The translations under genes and the position numbers were made by a program. A stretch of 64,000 bases of DNA from Anaerococcus obesiensis ph10 (GTDB taxonomy: Bacteria; Bacillota; Clostridia; Tissierellales; Peptoniphilaceae). Positions 1 through 8,175 of the stretch are shown here, one piece after another. Where the stretch lies: NCBI RefSeq assembly GCF_000311745.1, contig NZ_HE978532.1, forward strand, positions 367,774 through 431,773, read 5' to 3'. The notes beneath the pieces are model-generated. The model saw only the letters and a program-made list of their open reading frames with translations. It was not told where the DNA came from and searched no databases. Every line of letters begins with the position of its first letter. Position 1 is the stretch's first letter.

Positions 1-2
1 CA

Positions 3-117
3 TATCAGCTAACGCTGATACAGGGGAGCTACACTCCCCTACGGAAATAAATTTCCTACCCCTTGTGTACTTCCAAAAAGAAAACCGATAAAAGCTATCC
101 GATTTCTTTTTGGAAGT
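3..117. other. oriT-like cluster of inverted repeats
   Basis: Four hairpins lie just upstream of the relaxase: ATCAGC/GCTGAT (4-19), AGGGGAG/CTCCCCT (22-40), GGAAAT/ATTTCC (43-56), and a long one with 15-bp outer arms (69-83 with 103-117). Such palindrome clusters next to a mob gene are typical of transfer origins of mobilizable elements. I infer oriT function from position and structure only. No nick site can be assigned by eye, and the element continues to the left of the window. Confidence 0.5.
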
Positions 118-170
118 CTTATCCGTCGCCACATCAAAGTATCAGAAAAACGGAAAGGAGGTTTTTAACT

Positions 171-1655
171 ATGGCGATATATCATCTTTGTATAAAGATT
201 ATCTCAAGAGGCAAAGGCAAAAGTGCAGTGGCAGCTTCCGCCTATCGAAGTGGCGAAAAGATAAAAAACAAATATGACGGAATAGTCCATGACTTTACAA
301 GAAAAGGCGGAATAGCCCATACAGAAATTTTACTACCACAAAATGCACCGCAGGAATTTGTAAATCGTTCTGTCTTATGGAACAGTGTCGAGAAAATAGA
401 AAAAAGTAAAAACTCACAGCTTGCAAGAGAAATTGAAATTGCCTTACCTAAAGAATTAGACAGAGAAAAACAGATTGAACTTGTACGAGAATATGTAAAA
501 GAAAATTTTGTGAAAGTCGGTATGTGTGCCGATATTGCATTACACGATAAAAATGACGGAAACCCACACGCTCATATCCTGCTTACTATGCGATCGTTAA
601 ATGAAGATAAAACATGGGGAGCAAAATCAAAAAAGGAATATATCCTTGATGAAAATGGAGAAAAGATAAAACTCAAAAACGGCAATTACAAAACAAAAAA
701 AATAGATACAGTAGATTGGAATGAACAAGACAAAGCAGAAGAATGGAGAAAATCATGGGCAGACATCACAAACAAATATTTGAAAGAAAATAGCATACAG
801 GAAAAAGTAGACCATCGTTCTTATCAAAGGCAAGGTATAGAACAAATACCGACCATTCATTTAGGAGTATCAGCAACCCAAATGGAGAGGAAAGGCATAG
901 CCACAGATAGAGGAAATATCAACCGAGAAATCAAACATCAGAATAAGATATTAAAAGAAATCGCAAGACGAATAAAAGCCTTAATGAGATGGATAAGGAG
1001 TTTAACAACAAACAAGAACAAAGATAATCCAACAGAGAACCAAGAGGATATATCTTTACAATCCACCACCTCACCAAAACAAAATGATTTAACAGATATA
1101 CTCTCCATTATCATAAAAGAAAATGCAGATAACGGTAACATAGATTTAGAAAAATATATTGAAAGCTATCAATTTCTTAAAGAGAAAAACATTACATCAA
1201 TATCAGAATTAAAAGAAAGCATATCAGTATTAAGAGATAAGAATTATAAGACCACAAGAGCAATAAAAGATACCGAAAAGAAAATCAATGACAAAGTAGA
1301 GCTTATCGACCAATCCGATAAATATTTGAAACATAAAGACACCTATAAAGCCTATACCAAGCTAAAGAAAAATAAACAAGATACTTTCTACAATGAACAT
1401 ACCGCAGAGATTATTTTATTTGAAAGTGCAAAGAAATATCTCAAAGAGCATTTAGGAGAAAGCAAGACCCTAAATATATCCAAATGGAAATCAGAAATAG
1501 GCACTTTGAGGAAAGAAAAAGATACTTTATATTCTCAAATCACAGATATACGAAAAGAAGTGGAGCAGGCTGAAAGTGTTAGAAGCTGTATAGAGAATCT
1601 ACTAACAGAAAACAGAGGACTAACACAGGTTAAGAGAAATGAGTTGGACATATAA
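171..1655 (+). CDS. MobA/MobL-family relaxase of a mobilizable element
   Basis: This is a conjugative relaxase that would nick and pilot the element at an adjacent oriT. The N-terminus (MAIYHLCIKIISR, then SAVAASAYRSGEKI) is the classic MobA/MobL opening. A histidine motif, NPHAHILLTMR, around residue 150 is the metal-binding part of the relaxase fold, and HRSYQRQG follows around residue 230. The C-terminal half (about residues 290-490) is lysine/glutamate-rich and probably coiled coil. I chose the ATG at 171 because GGAAAGGAGG lies 10-20 bases upstream; an earlier in-frame start would run through the long hairpin. At 494 aa it is a plausible full-length protein. The strongly A-rich coding strand and the neighbouring TnpW-like ORF mark this as mobile DNA. 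Confidence 0.88.
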   Translation: MAIYHLCIKIISRGKGKSAVAASAYRSGEKIKNKYDGIVHDFTRKGGIAHTEILLPQNAPQEFVNRSVLWNSVEKIEKSKNSQLAREIEIALPKELDREKQIELVREYVKENFVKVGMCADIALHDKNDGNPHAHILLTMRSLNEDKTWGAKSKKEYILDENGEKIKLKNGNYKTKKIDTVDWNEQDKAEEWRKSWADITNKYLKENSIQEKVDHRSYQRQGIEQIPTIHLGVSATQMERKGIATDRGNINREIKHQNKILKEIARRIKALMRWIRSLTTNKNKDNPTENQEDISLQSTTSPKQNDLTDILSIIIKENADNGNIDLEKYIESYQFLKEKNITSISELKESISVLRDKNYKTTRAIKDTEKKINDKVELIDQSDKYLKHKDTYKAYTKLKKNKQDTFYNEHTAEIILFESAKKYLKEHLGESKTLNISKWKSEIGTLRKEKDTLYSQITDIRKEVEQAESVRSCIENLLTENRGLTQVKRNELDI

Positions 1656-1671
1656 TTTTAATATTAATTTA

Positions 1672-1730
1672 TTGACACCAAAAACTGAATGTGGTATATT
1701 TATATCATAAAGATAGAAATATACCACATT
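1672..1730 (+). promoter_or_regulatory. Promoter with overlapping 14-bp inverted-repeat operator
   Basis: A -35 TTGACA (1672-1677) and a -10 TATATT (1695-1700) are separated by 17 bp. A perfect 14-bp inverted repeat (1688-1701 AATGTGGTATATTT, 1717-1730 its reverse complement) covers the -10 and the likely start site. The downstream operon encodes an XRE-type DNA-binding protein, so I infer an autoregulatory operator. Confidence 0.75.
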
Positions 1731-1742
1731 AGGAGATCTATT

Positions 1743-2102
1743 ATGAAAAGAAAATTAAATCCAGTCGGGTTTTTATCCTGTATTTCCATTATTGCGTTGA
1801 TGGGGTTTATTACAAATAATCGAGGATGGTTTGGTTTTTTAGGTTTTCTTTATTATTTTAGATACTTTTGGATTATACCAGATGAATCTTTCCGAAATAA
1901 TATCAAGAAATCAGCTACAGTCGCTTTTTTTGCTCAACTTTTTTCTTTAGCTCCATTATTGTTTTTAACCAAATTCTTAATAAGACACGAAAATTTTGTT
2001 CCTATATCATTTGGGATAAGCTTTTGCGTAGGGATTTTATTTTTTACCTTGACAATAGTTGTTTTGGAATGGAGGGAATCTAAAGGGATATCAAATGATT
2101 AA
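1743..2102 (+). CDS. Small membrane protein, DUF3796-like
   Basis: This 119-aa protein has three to four hydrophobic segments (about residues 5-22, 25-42, 57-77 and 87-108) and a motif [17 protein letters not shown] resembling DUF3796 proteins, which are often encoded beside XRE regulators. The start at 1743 follows AGGAG. It overlaps the next gene, so the two are translationally coupled and controlled by the operator at 1688-1730. The function is unknown; a role in stability or regulation of the mobile element is only a guess. Confidence 0.6.
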   Translation: MKRKLNPVGFLSCISIIALMGFITNNRGWFGFLGFLYYFRYFWIIPDESFRNNIKKSATVAFFAQLFSLAPLLFLTKFLIRHENFVPISFGISFCVGILFFTLTIVVLEWRESKGISND

Positions 2103-2298
2103 AAATAAGATAAAGGAATATAGGGCTAAAAATAATATGAAACAGGAAGAGTTGGCTCAAAAAGTAGGTGTAAGAAGAGAAACAATAGGGAATTTAGAAA
2201 AAGGTAGATATAATCCGTCTTTGGTACTTGCTTGGAATATAGCAAAACAGTTTAATGCTTCAATTGAAGAAATATTCACCGTAGAAGATGAGATATAA
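2095..2298 (+). CDS. XRE-family (Cro/C1) transcriptional regulator
   Basis: This 67-aa protein is essentially a single helix-turn-helix domain ([20 protein letters not shown], then [16 protein letters not shown]), ending in FNASIEEIF as in many small Cro/C1 regulators. The start at 2095 overlaps the stop of the membrane-protein gene. It most likely binds the palindrome at 1688-1730 and represses its own operon, which I infer from proximity. No effector or protease domain is present. Confidence 0.82.
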   Translation: MIKNKIKEYRAKNNMKQEELAQKVGVRRETIGNLEKGRYNPSLVLAWNIAKQFNASIEEIFTVEDEI

Positions 2299-2337
2299 AT
2301 TTATATTTTACAGAAGATAATGTAATGAGGATTCAAG

Positions 2338-2370
2338 AAACAGTAAATCAAAAAAGGTTTACTGTTTTTT
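2338..2370 (+). terminator. Terminator/attenuator hairpin
   Basis: A 10-bp perfect stem (AAACAGTAAA at 2338-2347, TTTACTGTTT at 2358-2367) runs into a T6 tract. It lies downstream of the XRE gene and in the leader of the TnpW-like ORF, so it could terminate the first operon or attenuate the next gene. Confidence 0.7.
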
Positions 2371-2399
2371 CTTTGCCTAAAAAACGGAAAGGAGGACTT

Positions 2400-2564
2400 A
2401 TGGAAGAAGAAAAAAGAGGAATACAAGCACCACCTAATAAACAGTTAACAATGGATCTTGGAAAGATAAAATATACTGTAAACCTACATTTCAAGCAAGG
2501 TACAGGGGAAACATACAAAGATAAAATACTAAGGCTAATCAAGAGAGAAACAGAGAAGATATAA
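2400..2564 (+). CDS. TnpW-like transposon-encoded small protein
   Basis: This 54-aa protein (MEEEKRGIQAPPNKQLTMDL, then a segment ending in LIKRETEK) matches the pattern of TnpW-type small proteins of clostridial mobilizable and conjugative elements, as I remember the family; its function is unknown. The start at 2400 has an AAAGGAGG site. The 16-base leader AAAAACGGAAAGGAGG (2380-2395) is identical to the one before the relaxase (146-161), which links both genes to the same element. Confidence 0.6.
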   Translation: MEEEKRGIQAPPNKQLTMDLGKIKYTVNLHFKQGTGETYKDKILRLIKRETEKI

Positions 2565-2732
2565 ATTTGTCAAAGAAATTTTGTTTATGTCCTTGACAAA
2601 TCTTCCCAAATCAAGGCACAATCATCTAGTCGAGATGAGTTTTAGCATAATTTTATTTTTGAATTATTAAACTGACTTTGTCTGCGCTCTAACTAGATAA
2701 AATAATTATCTCGTTTACTTTTATATAATTTC
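2565..2732. other. Probable right junction of the mobile element, no gene
   Basis: No coding region is visible. The stretch separates element genes on the plus strand from a chromosomal-type transporter on the minus strand, so the element boundary probably lies here. I found no clear att site or terminal repeat. The segment around 2670-2690 (TTTGTCTGCGCTCT) resembles the outer end of the palindromic repeats described below (TTTGTCTACGCTCT in copy A). Confidence 0.3.
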
Positions 2733-4067
2733 TCAGCCTATTCCTCCAAGAATTGCTCCTGCTATCAAGGCTATTAGTGATGCTCCTACGTATATATATT
2801 TTGAAAGTAGAAAATAAAAATTTCCGACTGGTTTTTTTGCTCCTTGGTTTACTGCTTTTAGGGCAAATTCTTTTCCTCCTACCCACAAAAACATTATTCC
2901 TGCAAGTCCTGCTCCCAATGGACAAACATAAATTGAAATTACATCCATCCACTCTCCTACAATTTTTTGAATCAATATTGCCATTATGCAACCAAAAATA
3001 TGAATTATAAGGGTTGATTTTTTTCTAGAAAAATTAAATTTTTCTTGCAAATAGGCTACTGATGATTCGTATAGATTTATAATTGAGCTAATTCCTGCAA
3101 ACAAAACGCAAAGGTAAAAAATTATTCCCAAATATCTTCCAGCTGGCATAGAATTTAAAACATTTACTAAGTATATAAACATAAGTCCTGGCCCGCCTGT
3201 ATCTAGAGGTGTATTTGTTGTTGCCATGGCTGGAATTATTACAAAAGATGCCATAAGGGATGCTATTGTATCAAAAATAGCTACATTTTTTGCGGATGCA
3301 ATGAGATCTTCTTTTTTTGATAAATATGAGCCGTAAATTATTGTTCCAGATCCTGCTACTGATAGTGAAAAAAATGCTTGGCCAAAGGCATATATCCAAA
3401 CTTTTGGATTTTTTATTAAATCTTTGTTGATGGTAAAAATATATTCGTAGCCTTTTGATGAGCCATTCATTGTTGAAATATAAATTGCAAGAAATACAAA
3501 TAAAATAAAAAGTGTTGGCATCATTATTTTATTTGATTTTTCTATTCCTTTTGAAACGCCCAAAATCATAATAAAAAAACTTACAATTATGGCTATTACT
3601 ATCCAAAGATTTGCCCCGCTTGCTGTTTTTGAAAAAGTTTCGCCAATTAGGTCCATATTATTTCCCATAGCTTTCAAATCTCCAGAAAAAGCCATAAAAG
3701 TATATTTAAAAATCCAAGCCATTACGCAAGTATAGCCGATAGCAAGGGCAAGCGAACCTACAACTGGAATTATTCCAAGTCTTTCTCCAATTTTTTTGTT
3801 ATTGTATCTTAATTCGGTGCATTTACCAAAAGCTCTAACAGTTCCAGATTCTGTAAATCTTCCCAAAGCCATCTCGCTTATAACTCCTGTTGATGCAATT
3901 AAAATTACAAATATAAAATATGGAATTAAAAAAGTCATCCCATCATATTGAGAAACAAGAATTGGAAATCTCCAAATATTTCCCATCCCAACAGCCGAAC
4001 CTATACAAGCTAAAATAAAGCCCCACTTACTTTGAAATCCATCTCTTTTTAAATTCTTTTCTTTCAT
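2733..4067 (-). CDS. Sodium-dependent transporter, SNF/NSS family
   Basis: This is an integral membrane symporter of the neurotransmitter:sodium symporter family, expected to import an amino acid or related amine with Na+. The N-terminus carries the family signature (WGFILACIGSAVGMGNIWRFP), which forms TM1 and the Na+ site. About eleven hydrophobic segments follow, and 444 aa is typical of bacterial members. The start at 4067 has an AGGAGT ribosome site. It is monocistronic by appearance. The substrate cannot be deduced. Confidence 0.88.
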   Translation of the reverse strand: MKEKNLKRDGFQSKWGFILACIGSAVGMGNIWRFPILVSQYDGMTFLIPYFIFVILIASTGVISEMALGRFTESGTVRAFGKCTELRYNNKKIGERLGIIPVVGSLALAIGYTCVMAWIFKYTFMAFSGDLKAMGNNMDLIGETFSKTASGANLWIVIAIIVSFFIMILGVSKGIEKSNKIMMPTLFILFVFLAIYISTMNGSSKGYEYIFTINKDLIKNPKVWIYAFGQAFFSLSVAGSGTIIYGSYLSKKEDLIASAKNVAIFDTIASLMASFVIIPAMATTNTPLDTGGPGLMFIYLVNVLNSMPAGRYLGIIFYLCVLFAGISSIINLYESSVAYLQEKFNFSRKKSTLIIHIFGCIMAILIQKIVGEWMDVISIYVCPLGAGLAGIMFLWVGGKEFALKAVNQGAKKPVGNFYFLLSKYIYVGASLIALIAGAILGGIG

Positions 4068-4229
4068 AATTTACTCCTAGTATTATTATAACAGAAAATA
4101 ATAATTTTTATTTTATTTTAATAAATATTAAAAAAGTAGGCAAGTAAGTTTTATAACTTTGTAAGAAAGATTAAAATTAATCCATAAAAATCCTTCCGAT
4201 TTTAAAATTTATAAAGAGTTTTTATCAAC

Positions 4230-4262
4230 AAAAAAACTCCGCCTGCTTTAAAACAGGCGAAG
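4230..4262 (-). terminator. Rho-independent terminator of guaD
   Basis: On the minus strand, a stem CTTCGCCTG / CAGGCGGAG with an 8-base loop is followed by T7. It begins a few bases past the guaD stop codon. Confidence 0.85.
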
Positions 4263-4266
4263 CTTT

Positions 4267-5541
4267 TTAAAATATTTTATTTCCTCTTACAAATTTTGAA
4301 ACTATATCTTCATCTTTTGACAAATATACTATTCTTTCAAGTCTTTGTTTTAAGTTGAATTTATCTTCTTCTAATAATTTTTCATCATCTATTACTATAG
4401 TATCGAATTCGTAGCCTTTTTCAAATGAACCGACTTTTCCAAAAAATTCTCCTCCGCCCAAAGTTGCCATATAAAATGCTTCTTCGAGGCTTAATGGTTT
4501 TATTTTTTCGTCAACTAATCTATATCTTAATTTTGAAACTTTTATGGCATCTGCCATGGCTTTAAAAATTGATGCGTGAGTTCCTCCTGCAACATCCGAA
4601 CCAAGTCCAATTTTTTGTCCTTCTCTTAGATATTTTCCTGCAGGAGCAATTCCTGATGTTAAATTTGTATTTGAATCTGGACAATGTGCAATGAAAACTT
4701 CGTTTTCTTTTATCAAATCTTGTTCATCATCATTTGAATATACACAATGAGCCATTACCGTTTTGTTGTTTTTGCCAAATAAATCAAAAATATTGTAAGC
4801 ATCTCCATAAAATTTAGCCTTTGGAACTAATTCTTTTACCCATTCTATCTCTCCCAAATTTTCTGATAAGTGGGATTGGATAGGAAGATTGTACTCATCT
4901 TTTATTTTTCTTAATTTTTCAAGCAATTCATCAGTACATGATGGGATAAATCTTGGTGTTAAAATTGGATAGGTGTTTTTATATTTTCCTTTAATGGATT
5001 CTAGCCAATCAAGTGTTGCCTTTTCTGATTCATCTGCATCTTTTTCTTCAAGGTCTACTCCACCATTTCTATCCATATTAACTTTTCCAACAAATGAAAC
5101 CATTTTTGACTTTTCCATCAAATCCATCAAAATTTGTGTAGATTTTACATGAAGACTTGCAAAAATTACATGTCTTGTATTTGGTCCATATTTTAAATAA
5201 TCTACAAATCTTTGGTAAGATCTTTTGGCATAATCTTCGTCTTTAAATTTTGCCTCGCTTGGAAATGTGTAAGTGTTTAACCAATCCAACAATTCCAAAT
5301 CCATGCCCATGCCCCTAAAATTATATTGAGGGGCGTGGATATGAAGGTCAACAAGACCTGGGCAAATTATTTTTTCTCCAAAATCTATTACTTCTATGTC
5401 TTTATATTTTTCATCTAATTTTTCGAAAACTCCCATTGATTTTCCATCTTGGCAAATTAAATAAGAATTTTCAAAACAATTTATTTCGTTTTGATTTTTG
5501 CTATAAATTATATTTCCCTTTAGGGCATAAGTTTTTGTCAT
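4267..5541 (-). CDS. guaD: Guanine deaminase
   Basis: This amidohydrolase converts guanine to xanthine and ammonia. The 424-aa sequence carries the metal motif PGLVDLHIHAPQ near residue 60, followed by NFRGMGMDLELLDWLNTYTFP as in GuaD. QSHLSEN and the later HCVYSNDDE and LGSDVAGGTH supply the remaining metal and substrate residues. It lies 8 bases after the NCS2 permease gene and shares its riboswitch-controlled transcript, so guanine import and deamination are co-regulated. The xanthine produced feeds the hydroxylase/hydantoinase block further right. Confidence 0.92.
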   Translation of the reverse strand: MTKTYALKGNIIYSKNQNEINCFENSYLICQDGKSMGVFEKLDEKYKDIEVIDFGEKIICPGLVDLHIHAPQYNFRGMGMDLELLDWLNTYTFPSEAKFKDEDYAKRSYQRFVDYLKYGPNTRHVIFASLHVKSTQILMDLMEKSKMVSFVGKVNMDRNGGVDLEEKDADESEKATLDWLESIKGKYKNTYPILTPRFIPSCTDELLEKLRKIKDEYNLPIQSHLSENLGEIEWVKELVPKAKFYGDAYNIFDLFGKNNKTVMAHCVYSNDDEQDLIKENEVFIAHCPDSNTNLTSGIAPAGKYLREGQKIGLGSDVAGGTHASIFKAMADAIKVSKLRYRLVDEKIKPLSLEEAFYMATLGGGEFFGKVGSFEKGYEFDTIVIDDEKLLEEDKFNLKQRLERIVYLSKDEDIVSKFVRGNKIF

Positions 5542-5549
5542 TTGTCCAC

Positions 5550-6971
5550 CTACCCTAAGGTTATAAAGGCATACCTAAATACAAAGGTAAGGGCAATTAT
5601 TAGTGTTAGTGGTTTTATTTGATCTTTTTGTCCTGTAAAGAATTTTGCTATACAATATGTGATTAAGCCAAGTGCTATACCATTTGCTATTGAATATGTA
5701 AATGGCATGAAAACTATTGTACAAAATGCTGGGAGTGCATTTGTTATGTCGTTAAAATCTATGTCTTTTACGCCACTAAGCATCAAAACGCCTACAAAAA
5801 TTAAAGCTGGTGCTGTAGCTTGTGCTGGGATTATTGAAATAATTGGCACAAATATTATTGATAGTAAAAATAAAAGTGCTGTTGTAAGACTTGTAAGTCC
5901 TGTTCTTCCACCTTCTGCAATACCTGCTGATGATTCTACAACTGTAGTTACTGTACTTGTTCCAACCAAAGCTCCTGCTGCAGTAGAAATTGCATCACTC
6001 ATTAGAGCCTTTTTCAAATTAATAACTTCTCCTTTTTCATCAACAAGACCAGATTGTTTTGCTGCTGCAAGCAAAGTTCCAAGTGAGTCAAACATATTTA
6101 CAAGTGAAAAGCTTAGAACAAGCATAGTTACAGTAAAAATTGATGTCCACATATTTTCTCCCGCAAAAAGTCCTGCGAAATCTAAATTAAAAAATGAAAC
6201 TTCAAAAAAGTCATTAACTTGTGCTCCCAAATTTAAGCTTAAATTTGAAATATGAGTAAGTCCCATTGGAATACCTAAAAGAGTTGAAGCTAAAATAGAA
6301 ATCAAAATTGCTCCCTTAACTTTTTTGTAAGATAAAATTGCTATTAAACAAAGTCCAATAAGTGAAAGGACTGCACCCATAACAAGTTCTACATTTGCAT
6401 CAGGGCCTCTCCATTTTGCAAAATCTACAAGAGAAACCAAGGTAGCCTCATTTCCTACAACAAGACCTGCGTTTTTCAAACCAATTATGGTAATAAACAA
6501 ACCAATTCCAGGTGTCATAGCAAGTTTTATAGAATCGGGAATTGCACGAATAATTGCCTCCCTAATTCCAAGAGCTGTGATTACAATAAATAATATTCCT
6601 GAGATAAAAACAATTACAAGAGCTTGGGCATAAGAATATCCCATACCAAGCATAGTAGTATAAGCAAAAAATGCACTTAGGCCCATGCCGGGAGCTTGAG
6701 CAAAAGGAAGTTTTGCATAAAAAGCAACTAAAATTGTACCAATAAAGGCACCAAGACAAGTTCCGATAAATACACCGTTTGAAATTTTTTGAGCCATTTG
6801 GCTATCACCCATAATTTCAAAAGGCGAAGACAAAACTTGAGGGTTAATTATCAACACATATGCGATAGTGATAAAAGTAGTGATTCCAGCGATAATTTCA
6901 GTTTTTACATTAGTATTATTTTCATTAAGATGAAAAAACCTATTTAGAAAACCATTTGTTTTTGAGTCCAT
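5550..6971 (-). CDS. NCS2 purine permease (guanine/hypoxanthine/adenine type)
   Basis: This 473-aa membrane transporter has an N-terminal NGFLNRFFHLNENNTNVKTEIIAGITTFITIAYVLIINP, as in the AzgA/PbuG/GhxP branch of NCS2. QAPGMGLSAFFAYT and the SSAGIAEGGRTGLT segment are characteristic. About 12-14 membrane spans are expected. It is the first gene of the operon with guaD and is preceded by a purine riboswitch with a C at the specificity position. This fits guanine or hypoxanthine as substrate, though adenine is also transported by some relatives. Confidence 0.9.
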   Translation of the reverse strand: MDSKTNGFLNRFFHLNENNTNVKTEIIAGITTFITIAYVLIINPQVLSSPFEIMGDSQMAQKISNGVFIGTCLGAFIGTILVAFYAKLPFAQAPGMGLSAFFAYTTMLGMGYSYAQALVIVFISGILFIVITALGIREAIIRAIPDSIKLAMTPGIGLFITIIGLKNAGLVVGNEATLVSLVDFAKWRGPDANVELVMGAVLSLIGLCLIAILSYKKVKGAILISILASTLLGIPMGLTHISNLSLNLGAQVNDFFEVSFFNLDFAGLFAGENMWTSIFTVTMLVLSFSLVNMFDSLGTLLAAAKQSGLVDEKGEVINLKKALMSDAISTAAGALVGTSTVTTVVESSAGIAEGGRTGLTSLTTALLFLLSIIFVPIISIIPAQATAPALIFVGVLMLSGVKDIDFNDITNALPAFCTIVFMPFTYSIANGIALGLITYCIAKFFTGQKDQIKPLTLIIALTFVFRYAFITLG

Positions 6972-7040
6972 AAGGATCCTCCTTCATAATTTTTTTCTAA
7001 TTTAATAGTTATAGTTATTTTAAGATTAACTATTAATCTT

Positions 7041-7112
7041 TAAAAGCCATAGCCACTTATTTACGGTAAGTCGTAGAAACTCTCAACCAATTATGAGATT
7101 ATATCGCTTTTA
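7041..7112 (-). promoter_or_regulatory. Purine riboswitch, guanine class
   Basis: Read on the minus strand, it has the P1 stem AAAAGC/GCTTTT, the conserved ATATAATCTCATAAT...GG entry, GTTTCTAC in the core, CCGTAAA, and the closing GGCTATGG. The base equivalent to position 74 is C, which pairs with guanine or hypoxanthine; adenine riboswitches have U. It precedes the NCS2 permease/guaD operon. A weak hairpin (AGATTAA/TTAATCT) follows. No strong terminator with a U-run is evident, so the switch could act on transcription or on translation. Confidence 0.93.
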
Positions 7113-7156
7113 GTCAAAACTTATCATTTGTCGACAATTAAGATAACGTTTTCTGT

Positions 7157-7186
7157 ATTATACTACATACAACATTTCTTTGTCAA
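7157..7186 (-). promoter_or_regulatory. Promoter of the riboswitch-permease-guaD operon
   Basis: On the minus strand, TTGACA (7186-7181) and TATAAT (7162-7157) are 18 bp apart. Transcription would begin about 40 bases before the riboswitch aptamer. Both hexamers are perfect sigma-A consensus. Confidence 0.85.
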
Positions 7187-7318
7187 TAGCTTATTAGCGA
7201 AATAAAGTTATTTTTTATAAGATTTTTTCAAAATTTTGTGATTTTCTAAAAATAAAAATTAAAAATTCAAATTATTTTAAAAATGGGTAAATATCTATTG
7301 AGATTTTTAGGAGGACTT

Positions 7319-8107
7319 ATGAAAAAGAAATTAAAAAATAAAAATTACCTAATCGGATTAATAATGTTCATTTTGACATTGATTTTTTCTTATATGGCTT
7401 ATGTTGGAGTATTTTTTTTACACAAATATAAAGATATTTTAGAAATGTATGAAAATCCACTTGTACCCGACTTTTTTACTTTTTATATTTGGATTTTCAT
7501 TTATATTTTTTCTCTTTTATTTTTGCTTTTGCCTTTTATTAAAAAGCTTTCAATGACAAATGAGGAAATTTATTACGAAAAATTGATGCCACTATTTATT
7601 TTTTGGAATATGGCAAATGGAATTTATGTAGTAATGGTAAACAATAATTATCTTATGCCAGCCCTTATAGGAGCAATGGCTTATGCTTTGATTTTGATTA
7701 ATCTTGTAAAAACTATTGATCAAAATAAGGATTTTTCTAAAAAATACAAATATCTTATCACTCTTCCTACAGGAATTCATGCAGGATGGATTATTTTTTC
7801 GGTTTTTACAAATATAATGATGGTTCTTTTCGAAAATAGAAAAGATTCATATTCAACTTTTGCAATAATTATAAGCCTAATTTTGTTAATTCTTGCAAGT
7901 GCTGTGGTTTTGTTTGTTTTTAAAGAAAACAAAAATTCAGGCTTAATTATTGGATTTTTATTTTCCTTGATTGGAATAATAGGAAAACAAAGACCATCAT
8001 CAAGTTTTCAAAATTCTAATTATATTGTATTTATTGGAGCGGTTGTTTTATTTATAATGACAAGCCTTGTCGCAATTTATATTTTTAAATTCATTAAAGA
8101 AAAGTAA
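7319..8107 (+). CDS. Polytopic membrane protein of unknown function
   Basis: This 262-aa protein has seven to eight hydrophobic segments and short charged loops; I recognise no family signature. The ATG at 7319 follows AGGAGG at ideal spacing and is preferred to an upstream in-frame ATG at 7283. It stands alone on the plus strand, divergent from the purine permease operon, and ends before a strong bidirectional-looking hairpin. No function is proposed. Confidence 0.7.
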   Translation: MKKKLKNKNYLIGLIMFILTLIFSYMAYVGVFFLHKYKDILEMYENPLVPDFFTFYIWIFIYIFSLLFLLLPFIKKLSMTNEEIYYEKLMPLFIFWNMANGIYVVMVNNNYLMPALIGAMAYALILINLVKTIDQNKDFSKKYKYLITLPTGIHAGWIIFSVFTNIMMVLFENRKDSYSTFAIIISLILLILASAVVLFVFKENKNSGLIIGFLFSLIGIIGKQRPSSSFQNSNYIVFIGAVVLFIMTSLVAIYIFKFIKEK

Positions 8108-8115
8108 AATTTAAA

Positions 8116-8147
8116 AATCCTAGCTTTTTTGCTAGGATTGTTTTTTT
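8116..8147 (+). terminator. Rho-independent terminator
   Basis: The stem AATCCTAGC/GCTAGGATT has a T6 loop and is followed by G and T7. It lies between convergent genes and may also slow minus-strand transcription of pdp. Confidence 0.88.
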
Positions 8148-8175
8148 AAAAAATTTTATTATTTTAACTTCAAAA

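Noticed and set aside
5659-6255. 198-aa open frame opposite the NCS2 permease gene
   Set aside because: It is antisense to a clear transporter gene, has low-complexity S/T/P/K-rich content and no ribosome site. It is a shadow of the permease codon pattern.
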